Positions 21,240 to 31,570 of a DNA stretch of 64,000 bases are shown here, one piece after another. The position numbers were made by a program, and so were the translations under genes. How positions within the stretch are numbered: position 1 is the stretch's first letter; the number at the start of each line of letters is the position of its first letter. The notes beneath the pieces were generated by a model that searched no databases, was not told where the DNA came from, and saw only the letters and a program-made list of their open reading frames with translations. Source of the DNA: Psococerastis gibbosa (Eukaryota > Arthropoda > Insecta > Psocodea > Psocidae); the NCBI GenBank assembly GCA_963971405.1, contig OZ020490.1, positions 31,893,464 to 31,957,463 on the forward strand, in the 5' to 3' direction.

Positions 21240-22360
21240 ACAAAATTTTTTTTAGGTATGTACGTATATTTAAAAGGATGTATCCAGGGATAGGACTGCT
21301 TTAGGGATGGTCTTACCCCGAAGTTATACAATATTGTAGACCTGAGCGGTGCTTATAGCAACAAAAACAGTGGGATTCAGCCTCAGTTTGGGAGGGGTGG
21401 ACGTACCATTGTTTGGGGTGCCCCTAGTCAGCAGCATCCGTAGCAGTTGCGTACTAGCCCGTCTGGAAGTTCTTCGAACTACGAATAAAAAAATCCCACG
21501 CGAGATCCCCGGACCATCTTGTTTTTAATTATATGAATAAATCTTCGCCGGTAAAAGTAAAATTTTTAGCTGCCAAAATGATCGGAATGTTAGGGGGGCT
21601 CATTACATGTTCCTCAATTTGCGTACAAACCAAAGCCATTGATTGTGAGATAGAAACCACGTTGTTTAAACAATACGAAGAAAAGGGGTCGTGTTGGGAT
21701 CAATTCCAAGATTGATCCCATAGTTTACTGGACTGTTGCACTTTAATTAATACTGGTGGACTAAATTATTGATTTTTGTGCATGGAACTGGAGAGCATCA
21801 CATTACCCTGTTTAAATAAATAAATAAATATATATTCCTGCTAAATTATACAATACAAGTAATCAACAAGTAATTGACATGAAAGTATTTTAAAGTAAAA
21901 TCGTGAAAATCAGGTAGTTTTGAACCTGTATTAGTATGCACGACGTGGCGACATGTGCAAGCATATATTCCTTGTGTCTCTTCCAGATTAATGACGAAGA
22001 TACCCTCTCGAACTCTCCGAATGCTTCTGTTGACTTGTTGAGGAACTACTAACCATTCAAATACCATCGAGACTTACACAGAAACCATAAAATCGGAGCC
22101 TATTGTAGCCAGAACGTTGAGGAACTTCAAGCCATTCAGCAGGCATTTGTGTTCTGATTGTTGGAAGCAAAAATAAACAGCACGGTCTTCAACAATTATT
22201 TGCTAACTTATTCCATGCTGCAGAATGGCCTTTATCTGACCTACATGCCGCACAGAGCCTCTGGTTAGTAGTAACTATTGAAACTGTTTCGATTTCGAGA
22301 CATCAGCGGATTTTCTAGTGTTTATACTGAAATTCGGAACACATAGGGTAAGTTTAAAAC
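21240..22360. other. Intergenic 3' of the zinc-finger gene; nothing coding
   Basis: It includes the repeat shared with 13418 (21820-21920). Short open frames (21533-21715 plus, 21846-22067 minus) lack similarity and splice context. Confidence 0.4.
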
Positions 22361-22623
22361 AACCGGTCCGAGTTTACTCGAGCATGCTTTCCAATTTATC
22401 AATTAGTAGATAGAGAAAATGAGTACTTTCATGGTAAATAATATTCCTATAGTTAAATTTAGGACATCTCGGGTGTCCATCTGACGTCACTGGAGTAGAG
22501 GTAACCTCAATATATTGAAAAATCCTTAAAACTCCATTCTAGTGTACGCTGCAACCATTTGGGGAGGGGGGGGGGATCCGAATCCCCTGGACCTCCTCCT
22601 TATACTACGTATAAATTGGAAAG
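22361..22623 (+). mobile_element. T-family element, internally deleted copy
   Basis: It keeps the left end ('aaccggtccgagtttactcg', 'ctttccaatttatca', 'ctgacgtcactgga') and the right end ('ttatactacgtataaattgg') but lacks the interior present in the 27283, 34945 and 62115 copies. This deletion-derivative pattern is usual for non-autonomous DNA transposons. Confidence 0.7.
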
Positions 22624-22734
22624 AAAAAAAATTATGGCTTGGGTATATCAATTTTAAATTCCTACTTCAAAATCGAAACAAATTTAGCCATGAAAGTTGT
22701 TGCTTAAGTTGAAAAAATTGGATTTTCTTGTTGT

Positions 22735-23000
22735 AGTTATTGAAATTTTTTATGGGACCACTGATGAATGGTATGGACACGTACGAATCGATAACAGCAG
22801 GTTGGCGATGAAATGGCCGGATGATGAAATCGAGGGAACACAAAGAAGAAGAAGACCAAGGAAGAGATTCAGGACGACTCGGAAGAGAAGGACTGGTACC
22901 AGAGGATGTCTGTTATCAGTGGAGAGACAAGAGGCTATGTTCCCAAGCTACTACAGAAACAAGAGAGAAACCTTACAAGTGATCAACATGCTTAAAGTGT
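22735..23000 (+). mobile_element. LINE C-terminal relic
   Basis: It reads EWYGHVRIDNSRLAMKWPDD, then RRRRPRKRFRTT, a degraded form of the LINE WxGHVxRM...GRRxRGRPxxRW tail. Confidence 0.55.
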
Positions 23001-23060
23001 TTTAATACATGTTCTTCGCTAAATCCTTGTGAGAGTTTCCTTGGTGACTTCGTGGAACTT

Positions 23061-23252
23061 GGAGAACATCATGAGTAGAGGAAGAAGAACGCAATGATCC
23101 ACAGTAAAATACTTTAATAGTGACCGGTTTCGGATAAAATCCATCATCAGACTTTGTTAACTGAGCCTGATGATGGATTTTATCCGAAACCGGTCACTAT
23201 TAAAGTATTTTACTGTGGATCATTGCGTTCTTCATCTACTCATGATGTTCTT
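23061..23252. repeat. Long inverted repeat with hammerhead-like core motif
   Basis: Arms 23061-23150 and 23167-23252 are near-perfect reverse complements (one 3-nt indel) around a 16-nt spacer. Each arm has, reading out from the centre, CTGATGA, a small hairpin GGAT-TTT-ATCC, then GAAAC and CGGTC. This order resembles the conserved core of hammerhead ribozymes carried by Penelope-like retroelements (CUGAUGA - stem II - GAAA). Stem I complementarity was not found within one arm, so self-cleavage is unproven. Direct repeats 'atgttcttcgctaaa' flank it at about 23009 and 23245. Confidence 0.55.
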
Positions 23253-23300
23253 CGCTAAACGTTCACATGACGATTCATATAAGAGAGAAGCTATCTCTTT

Positions 23301-23710
23301 GGCTATTATTCCACTTGTCAATGTTTCTTATTATTGATGTCATTGACCGAAATTCGTCAATGTTGCATTTATATTGTTACACCTCATTCATATTGTCTTC
23401 AATAATTGACCATTTTTGTTTTAAATTTTTTCCAGTTTTGTAAGCTTGCCGTCTTTCTTTTAATTTTATAATCTACAAGAAATTATATGATTTAAATTAT
23501 GAAATAATTAATTGTTCTCAAGAAATTAATTACAATTATTTATCATATCCAGAAGACGCCATTGTTTAATTTTAGATTGTTATTGTTTGCAAAGCGTGAT
23601 TTTACTCTATGATTATTGATCAAATTTGACATTTGAAAATGGACAATGACATAGATTAAAGAAAAAATCTCATCAATTATGGAAGAAAATTGACAAGTGG
23701 AATGGCCGGC
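23301..23710. mobile_element. TIR element N, copy 1
   Basis: A 410-bp AT-rich unit with ends 'tccacttgtcaat' and 'attgacaagtgga'. It is homologous to 37595-38287, and its interior ('gattttactctatgattatt', 'agacgccattgttta') resembles the interior of the composite MITEs at 26068 and 28156. Confidence 0.7.
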
Positions 23711-23824
23711 TTACCAGTGTGCAGTTTGTTTGAAAAGTTACTGTAGCCTACCGATTCTCAGTTCCGAGACAATGGAAGGAGGAAAATCATCAACGCCTGC
23801 TTTCAGCATATCTGCTTTAAGCAA

Positions 23825-24335
23825 CCCGCCCGATCGGGTTTTCAAAGTCCAAAAGCGTGCCATTAGAGCTCTGATTGGGACATGGGATCAACGAGGGTCT
23901 TGTCGACCCTTATTCGAGAAACTCGATATCCTCCCTCTGGCATCAGTGTTTATACTCGAGACCCTAACGTATACTCGTAGGCACTTGCACAAATATGCTT
24001 TTAATGCAGAAACTCACCACCATCAGACACGGAGTGGGGGTGACTTGCACCAGGAGCAATACCTTACAGCCGCCATGGGAAATTCACCCCACCACTTAGG
24101 TGCGAGGTTGTATAACCACCTACCCAGCCTCCTAAGGCTTCCAACTTTAACACCATCCCAATTTAGGAAGGGCGTGATTAGGCTTCTTGGTGTGAAGCGC
24201 CCTTACTCCGTGCCTGAATTTTTTGACCACAACTACAACAGTTGAGTTTATATCTTATGTACCGTATTATATGTTTCTGTGTTTCTGTTTGACGTAATAC
24301 AGTTGTAACGACGCCGAGAATACCATTGTATTTTT
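23825..24335 (+). mobile_element. 5'-truncated LINE, longer relative of 4812-5222
   Basis: It reads VQKRAIRALIGTWDQRGSC...EKLDILPLASVFILETLTY...YNHLPSLLRLPT...VPEFFDHNY and stops, followed by the same 3' UTR and terminus as the copy at 4812. A stub of repeat B (about 23788-23823) precedes it. Confidence 0.75.
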
Positions 24336-24364
24336 AAAATGGCCAATACATGACTTGTGACTTA

Positions 24365-24665
24365 TAACCCTGTCAGCCTGGCAGGGGTAGTGAGTCTGTT
24401 TGTTAACTTGAGGCACCCTAAGGGCAGACCATATCACCTCGGGGAAAGGGGAGTTGACTGACAGGGTGGACCTTGGATTCCGAACCACTTGGGGAACATG
24501 GTAAAGTCACACGATTAAATCGGAGGTGACCAGGACTAACTGGTATAGTCTCAGCGCGTTATCATGCTCCCCTGTGGTTGTGCACACTACCAAGTTTGCC
24601 GCAGTTTGAAACATGCTTTGCTGTAATGGATTCAACATGTTAAGGCCGTTGGCTCGAATGAGAAA
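24365..24665 (+). repeat. Interspersed repeat family B, copy 3
   Basis: Same order as copy 1: 'ccctgtcagcctggcagggg', 'actgacagggtggacc', 'agtcacacgattaaatcgga', 'gtaatggattcaac'. Confidence 0.65.
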
Positions 24666-24735
24666 TATCAGATTTGTTTCTGTCTGTCTCTGCAGCTTCA
24701 TTCTTGTATAGCGCACACATGATTTTCCTGTCCTT

Positions 24736-25000
24736 GTGCGTTACTCCAACTCTGAACTATTCCCCGAAAGAAAGTCTGTTCATCTGCATAACACTAGAAA
24801 TGCTCACCGTTTGGATCTGCCCAGATGCAGGCTGAGTAGGTCCGTCGCATCATTCCCAAATTGGGCAATTAGGTACTATAATGCCATGCCCATCAGCATT
24901 ACTATTAAAGATTTTTCAGGATTCATGACCGTGGTGACAAGGAGAATGAAGGAATGTCCACTATACAGCTGTGAGCAAGGATCTAAGTTGGAATGCATAG
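24736..25000 (+). mobile_element. LINE C-terminal fragment, second type
   Basis: It reads HLHNTRNAHRLDLPRCRLSR...NWAIRYYNAMPISIT...MKECPLYSCEQ, a non-LTR polyprotein C-terminus. A shorter scrap of the same end lies at 6125-6180. Confidence 0.65.
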
Positions 25001-25996
25001 AACATTATAAGTTCTTCTCCTTAGTCTTTACTCCGGCAGTATTTTTTAGTGGCACAATCGCTTCGCGTGTTCCTCTGCCATTGCGGAAACCAAATTAGTC
25101 TGGGGTTAGCCTCTCTTCTATTATCGGATTTAATCTCTTCATGACAATGCTGGTTCTACTCTTACCAGCCTATTATAAATAATTTTGAATTTTCTACTCT
25201 AATTAAATATTTGGTTAATTGAATACTAGACCTAGGCTACCTAGGCTTAATTAGACTTATTTTATCGGCTTCAGTAGCGCGCTTGTCCTTGTGCGAGTCC
25301 ACACACCATGAAGTCAGAGGCGTGTTGTAACTCGACACAAGACGTGTTAAGTTATGCTTAGTGAGGCGACTGAAGATGTCAATAATAAAATTGGATGTAT
25401 TCGACTATTTGTTAAAATGGACCTTTGAAGGGGTTGGGATTTTAAAGTTCCTCAAGTTGTTAACTTACAAAGCTTTCGAGTTATATAGGCTACTCAAAAT
25501 CTCTTCTCGCATCATGTCCAGTAAAACTAATAAATTAATATATATATATAAATAAATTAAACAGTAATTTCTAGCGGGGCTGCAGATTCATGGCAATGAA
25601 CAACTTGCATAAATAAATTTTAAAAAAAACAATGATAATGCCCTCTGAGTTTTAAATTCCATAAAATAACTATGAAGAAGAGGCATATCGGATCACTTTC
25701 ATAATTTAATTAATTCATTTTACAATCGAGATAGTAGTCGGGTATGCTGTTTATTTGAATTATAGTGTAGTATTCTTGAAAATGAATAACTGGTATGCGA
25801 CTATTATCTTGCCGGTATAATTTGGATGTTAATTACCAAATAAATTGCTTTAAATTCGAAAATTATTTATGGCGGGAAACAATGTCAACCAATCAGCGAT
25901 CAGGGTTCTATATTTTTCCGGTTGTCTTTGCTTCTACTGCCACGACTTTTCTTCATGCTTGATCTTCCCTGTATTATTTACATTAGTGATTACTGA
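25001..25996. other. Intergenic; nothing recognised
   Basis: AT-rich. 25300-25360 ('tgtaactcgacacaagacgt', 'agtgaggcgact') resembles 31090-31190 and 39140-39200, so it is part of another low-copy repeat. No gene. Confidence 0.4.
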
Positions 25997-26380
25997 GGCG
26001 CCCATTCCATTGACCGGCTAGGGCTATTTCCAACAACGGTGACGTGGTAGCAGACATTCAAGACTTAGGTGGCGTTTCCACCGACCTCGCATTGCAGAAT
26101 GCAAATGACATTGACGGAAATTAGAATTTTTCTTTTTATAGAAATCTATTAAAATGTTTGTACTTAACATATCCCATGACGCCATTTTTTAATATTAGTT
26201 TATTTGTTTGTGATTTTACTGTATGATCATTGATCAATTTTAACTATGGCATAGAGGAAAATAAACATTTCCGTCAATTCTGCAATGCGAGGTCGGTGGA
26301 AACGCCACCTAAGTCTTGAATGTCTGCTACCACGTCACCGTTGTTGGAAATAGCCCTAGCCGGTCAATGAAATGGGCACC
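25997..26380. mobile_element. Composite MITE-in-MITE, copy 1 (TGA target site)
   Basis: The outer element (384 bp) has GGCGCCCATTCCATTGACCG ends and TGA duplications at 25994-25996 and 26381-26383. A 242-bp inner element (26068-26309; GGTGGCGTTTCCACCGACCT ends) sits exactly at the centre of the outer palindrome, between the halves of the CAGACATTCAAGACTTA motif. Confidence 0.8.
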
Positions 26381-26383
26381 TGA

Positions 26384-27282
26384 TTAGAAGTTCTTTGTTC
26401 AGTTTGTTCCCTTCCAGCTTGCCGCCATAGGCCCATAGAACTTAGAAGTGATATATTAATATTGTACTGTAATTATTTTAAAAAAAGTGGAAAACGTAAG
26501 CTTTAATTTTAATTTCAGATTCACCCTCAAGTGAAATTTATATTTAATGTTTAAGATGGGAAGGTCGGTCTTAATCATCAGCATGCAAGATGGCTTCATG
26601 ACTATATAGGCCTACCTACCCTTTTGCTGCCATATATAGGCTATGGAGTATGGACAACTTACTTTCAAAGGAAAATGCTTGCCTCCACTAATCATAGGCC
26701 TGTCATTCAAATCATGGCCTCATCAATTAAAGCATTTGGGGGGGGGGGGGGTGAAGAATTCCATACGAATTAAAGAAGTCCATTTGATTGAAATCTTACA
26801 CTACATACTATACATAATACCATTATTTTTGCATTTTGCAGCTTATCATACGCGGCCGAAAAAGGCCTATTTTCGATTAATATTGGCCAATTCGGGCCAA
26901 ATTTGGGCGCACTTCCTCACGTTTCACACCCCCCAAAGCCAAACCCCTTGCCCTATCACGACATATATGGCATGAAAGAGGAGGAATAGACGAAGACATG
27001 TGTGTAATTTAGATTGAGATAGACCTTCTACATCTGCTTTAAACCCGCGTTACAGACCTGCGTTACTGATGAACATCATCCACCAACATCACGCATGACG
27101 TCACACTTTTCGTACATGCACCTAGTATTCCAGCCAGCTCTCATCGATTTATTAGACGTTGTCCCGCCAAAAAATAGGTACAATGTGAATTACAAAACCG
27201 TATCAAGGCGCAGTGTGAGAGTGGCACATCAACCTAACAGCAAAAGTTATTACTTAAAGTATATGCATGAACTTAAAATACA
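26384..27282. other. Intergenic; nothing coding
   Basis: It contains a G12 run at about 26731 and unassigned AT-rich sequence. A 110-codon open frame (26643-26975) is low-complexity-like and unsupported. Confidence 0.35.
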
Positions 27283-28052
27283 AGAACCGGTCCGAGTTTA
27301 CTCATACATGCTTTCCTATTTATCAATTAGTAGATGGAGAAAATGAGTAATTTCATGGTAAATAATTTTCCTATGGTTAAATTTCGAATATCTCGGGGGG
27401 GGGGGGGGTGTCCATCTAATGTCACTGGAGGTGAGGTAAATTCTAGATAGGTCAGACCAACACATTACCACACAGCAATACTGGCAGGGCACGCAATGCA
27501 TTTGAGCCTGAATTTTTTTTTCAACAAGTAATTTTTTGCACAAAACCAAATAGTTTTTTGGAGAATCAACCTGTCCGGTTTCGTTACTCAATTTAACACC
27601 TAAAACATACCTGAAAGTAGAAACCATAGATAGAAAGGTTTCCCAGAAAAATTATTTTTTAGTCATTTTTCATTAAAATTTATTTTTTTTATTTTTTAAC
27701 CCCCAGAAGCAAACTATCAAGGGGCAAGCGACCCCCCCGCATTTTATTAACATTAATAACGACTACAATATGTGAATTGAAAAGATATCGTTGGAGCCGT
27801 TTTTCAGCAATAATTTGTTTATACGTTTTTTTGGAATTTTTAGAGAATAAACCCCCCCCCCCCCATTGAGTTAGCCTAAAATAATAAAAAATGTCTCGAG
27901 GTATGATTTTTGCGAACCTACATGCCGAATTTCATCAAAATCGGTTGAGTAGTTTGCCCGAAAATCGATGTACATACAGGCAGACAGAGCGACAGACAGA
28001 CATTTCGTAAAAACCACTTTTTTGGGTTCCTGGGACCTCAAAACGTGTAAAT
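27283..28052 (+). mobile_element. T-family element, copy lacking the right terminus
   Basis: It shares with 34945-35702 and 62115-62962 the left end, 'agaccaacacattaccacac', 'gcaaactatcaaggggcaag' and the (CAGA)-rich 'cagacagagcgacagacaga' stretch. It ends near 'cgtgtaaatccgtt' without the terminal inverted repeat. Confidence 0.7.
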
Positions 28053-28089
28053 CCGTTCATCTTCTTCTGAGTACTGGCGCATTTATTAA

Positions 28090-28468
28090 GGCGCCCATTC
28101 CATTACTAGGGCTATTTACAAAAACAGTGACGTGGTAGCAGACATTCAAGACTTAGGTGGCGTTTCCACCGACCTCGCATTGGAAAATGCAAATGACATT
28201 GACGGAAATTAGAATTTTTCTTTTTATAGAAATGTATTAAAATGTTTGTACTTAACATATCCCCTGACGCCATTTTTTAATTTTAGTTAGTTTGTTTGTG
28301 ATTTTACTGTATGATCATTGATCAATTTTAACAATGGCATAGAGGAAAATAAACATTTCCGTCAATTCTGCAATGCGAGGTCGGTGGAAACCCCGCCTAA
28401 GTCTTCAATGTCTGCTACCACGTCACCGTTTTCGTAAATAGCCCTAGCCGGTCGGTGGAATGGGCGCC
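28090..28468. mobile_element. Composite MITE-in-MITE, copy 2
   Basis: The same architecture as 25997-26380: 379 bp outer, 242-bp inner element at 28156-28397 in the same central position. Flanking DNA is unrelated to that of copy 1, so the composite moved as one unit. Flanks are TAA on the left and TTA on the right, not a clean direct duplication. It lies in a LINE relic. Confidence 0.8.
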
Positions 28469-28474
28469 TTAGCA

Positions 28475-28550
28475 TTCGCATTTCTGCTGCGCGAGTCATA
28501 TTTTTCTCACACTTTCGTAAGGCCCAGCACTCAGACCCATATAGCATACT
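28475..28550 (-). mobile_element. LINE relic interrupted by the composite MITE
   Basis: The minus frame reads YGSECWALRKCEKNMTRAAEM, the conserved YGSE.W segment of LINE ORF2 proteins. Only about 25 codons remain. Confidence 0.6.
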
Positions 28551-29832
28551 GTATACTTAAGTATGTAATCATCGGTACTTATGCATTGTTAAACAAAAGC
28601 AGTGGTACGTACCACACAAGTTTTGAACAAAGTAGTAGAATTACTCGGGCGAATTTAGAGAAAATGCGTCGTTTTTTACTTTACTTAATGGTGTATTTAC
28701 ACATTTAATGAATAATGTAACAAAGTGTTGTCTATATGCTACATAGGCTACACATTTATACGTTGTATGTACCTACGTAGGTACTAAATAGTAGGCATGT
28801 CTTTAATAGAAAATACGATAGGTGTTCTACTATATTCATACAGGCTAAAGATTTGGACGATGAAATAATTGAGAGCTTGTGAAATAAAGTCTGATAAACT
28901 TATAAATAGCCGTCTTGGTGACACAGAGGCTATAATGGTGTCGCAATTGGAAAACAACTACCAATTAGCCTAATTATCGGTTTATAGGACTATTACAGTT
29001 ACATACCTATAACTCATGCCGATCTTACAAAAATTTCAATCTTTCACTTTCATGTGCCTACGCTTTTTTTAGGGCTAGTGTTATAGGGAAATTAATAATG
29101 GTTACTGTTTTTACTCTACTAATCTGTATGAGACTGAAATTCTTCCATTTAGCCTGATTGAACATGTACCGTACAAATAAAAACTAGTGTAATTCATATT
29201 TCTTCATTGAAATCGTAAGTTTTTTGTGTGTACAGTAGTGAAAGGATAATTTTTTTTATAGTTGGACATACAGTTCAAGGCTTGGGCTGTGTTTATCATT
29301 TTATGGCGTCGTAAATTTCTTGTACAAACAGCGGCAAGTCGAGTTACCCCAATTTGAATTTGTAAACCACCTACGTATTTTATTGTAATCCAATATTTCT
29401 CCTAATGGATAACTTTTTTTTTCACAAAAGGAGTAAATTTAATGAATTATGAGGTCTATTAACATATTATGGAAAGTTATGTTAAACCTTTTTCACTTTG
29501 TTCATTACAATAAATTACTTCTGGAAGAGAATTAATTATATTTTCCATTTAAGATATGTTAAACTTGTTTTTTCACTTTGTTCATAGAAATAAATTTCTT
29601 CTGGAGGAGTCCTTGTTATATTTTTTGCATGGCGTTTCTTTTGATGCGGTATAGGCTATACAGGGGTACTCACTTTTCTGAGATAACATTATAAAAAGTT
29701 AAAATTGAAGTGTTGACCCACAAAAGAACTCTGAGAAAAAACACAATTTTTTTCATGGCCACCAACCCACCATATGAAAATTCGATGACATGGAGCCCTA
29801 AATAAACCAATAGCTTTGGCAGTTATTTCTTA
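28551..29832. other. Intergenic; nothing recognised
   Basis: AT-rich. Two adjacent similar segments ('ttttcactttgttcat.. ataaatt', 29484-29520 and 29570-29600) form a local duplication. No gene. Confidence 0.35.
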
Positions 29833-29966
29833 GGCGCAGATTCCACCAACGTCAATAGTGATATTAAATGTTTTTTGACGTGGTAACAGACATTTTTAGA
29901 CTGCCTAAAAATGTCTGCTACCACGTCAAAAAACATTTAATATCACTATTGACGTTGTTGGAATCG
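29833..29966. mobile_element. Palindromic MITE, right end eroded
   Basis: Foldback with GGCGCAGATTCCACCAACGT left end and the shared GACGTGGTAACAGACATTTT core. The right arm matches up to GTTGGAATC (29965) and then diverges. TTA lies on the left. Confidence 0.75.
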
Positions 29967-30152
29967 AAAACGAAGACTAAAATTATTCCACTGCTCAGCC
30001 AACATAGAAAAGAAATTAAGTAAATCCATTGTTATTAATTTCTATTTTCTTCGTTACTATGTTACTTAAATTTGGGAAGAGCAGCGCTCCTGGCGGTCGA
30101 ATGTGGAAAAAGTCATCCTATTAATTATTATAGCCCACCAATTCTTCAATAA

Positions 30153-30406
30153 TTGAAGACGACAGGGGAAAAACCGGTAAGGTGATCAAAAATTGGTTTT
30201 TCAGAAATCGAATTTAAAGTTAAAAGTAGCCGCGTTTCTTCCCATGTATTGTGTTTTTTCCCCACGCCATTTGTGCAAAACCTTACTTGGTTTTCTTCGG
30301 TTTTGTTAGGTCATCTAAAATTACATTAAAAACTGAACAGAATGCCACCATTATCTCAAATTTGACCAAAAGTGCACCTTGCCTGTTTTTCCCCTGAAGT
30401 CTTCAA
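30153..30406. mobile_element. TIR element with CAGGGGAAAAAC ends
   Basis: Left 'ttgaagacgacaggggaaaa' pairs with right 'tttcccctgaagtcttcaa'; inner 'aaccggtaaggtg' pairs with 'caccttgcctgtt'. About 254 bp, non-coding. A related half-end occurs at 13992. Confidence 0.6.
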
Positions 30407-30769
30407 TTTGTATCTGTTGTTTTTTAAAATATATTTACTTTTTTTCAATATCTCGAAACCAACCCAAACCAAGTTACCCTAGTTTGCTGTATTCTGCAAG
30501 GTTACATAGCCATAAATCTGCAGGAAATCGAATGTGGGCGACCTAAAATATAATGTTTAAAGTCACTATTTACACTTCATCGAGTAGACGAGCACCAACG
30601 TAAAAGTATAACTAGTCTGGGAATAAGTAAAAACTATCATAAAAAGACCCTTCGGCCTTCTTTCCCTTTAGTGCAGCATACATGCGCTGGTTCAATTTTA
30701 ATTCTCCACTCATCGCATCAAGTGAACAACCCATTCCAGCCCCCTGCGTACCTCAATGGAAGAGAGTCA

Positions 30770-30915
30770 AGACATGTAGTGGTATAATGTAGACTCCACT
30801 TTCACCCGAATGGCTGTTGGTTCGAGTCCCACACAGGTGGTCCCGGGATTTCCTAGTTGAGTGTAAGAGAGGGTTTATAACCCTAACTCCGCTAGGTTGG
30901 CTTAGTAATAGACTA
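30770..30915 (+). mobile_element. tRNA-Glu-derived SINE, copy 4
   Basis: Damaged A-box region ('gtagtggtataatgta'), intact 'ctttcacccgaa' and B-box 'ggttcgagtcc', then the shared body. Its 3' tail is 'ttggcttagtaatagac'. Confidence 0.75.
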
Positions 30916-31243
30916 AAAAAAGGAGGTCTTGATAGGGAGTCATCTTCATTCTTACTGGCGTCCCTTCCAAATTGCAATGATGATCGTCAATCTTTGATAG
31001 AAGAGGCATTTGACGAAGAAGAAGTTTCAAGACCACATTTAATTTTTTATTTTTTTTTAAAGATAAATCGCATACAAACAATTTAATGAATGTATCCGAT
31101 TGACCTTTTCAGTCGCCTCTGTCGGTTATTACCCGTGATGAGTACGACACGTCTCCGATTGCATGGCGTGTAAAGACTCGCACAAGTGCAAGCACGTTAC
31201 CACCTGGCCATCGAAGTCGATTGATTAAATAGTCCCCCGGGTA

Positions 31244-31506
31244 TCAGGCTATTACTTTTATGGACCCAGGCCTACTTATAACTTCCATAGGTCCCTTGTC
31301 CAATGCCAACGACTCCATGGATTCCGGACATTATTTGTATTGTTTCCGTATGAATTTTTGGCCATTGGCAAACTGGTATACGGTACGTTGTCTATGTGAA
31401 CCTACACCGGTTACTAGCGATAATGGACAAGCTGAGACAAGCTTACCATCATTGATACAATGAAACAGGTGAAAGCATGACTTAACCAAGTACAGATACG
31501 AGTCAA
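31244..31506. mobile_element. Retroposon family F, copy 1 with 11-bp target duplication
   Basis: A 263-bp unit ('ttttatggacccaggcc', 'aggtcccttgtccaatgcca', 'gacaagcttaccat', 'gacttaaccaagtacagata') flanked by tcccccgggta at 31233-31243 and 31507-31517. Related copies lie at 43655, 45002 and 51913. It is non-coding, with no pol III boxes or inverted ends recognised. Confidence 0.75.
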
Positions 31507-31570
31507 TCCCCCGGGTAAGTTATTCTTTTGCTTTGGTGCTATGGCTGCCGAGCATATAGACTTATAGTGT

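Noticed and set aside
23167-23190. Calling a functional hammerhead ribozyme
   Set aside because: The core order fits, but stem I pairing was not found and an extra base follows CTGATGA; reported only as hammerhead-like.
26643-26975. 110-codon plus frame
   Set aside because: It crosses a poly-G run and repeat-like sequence; no similarity, no splice context.
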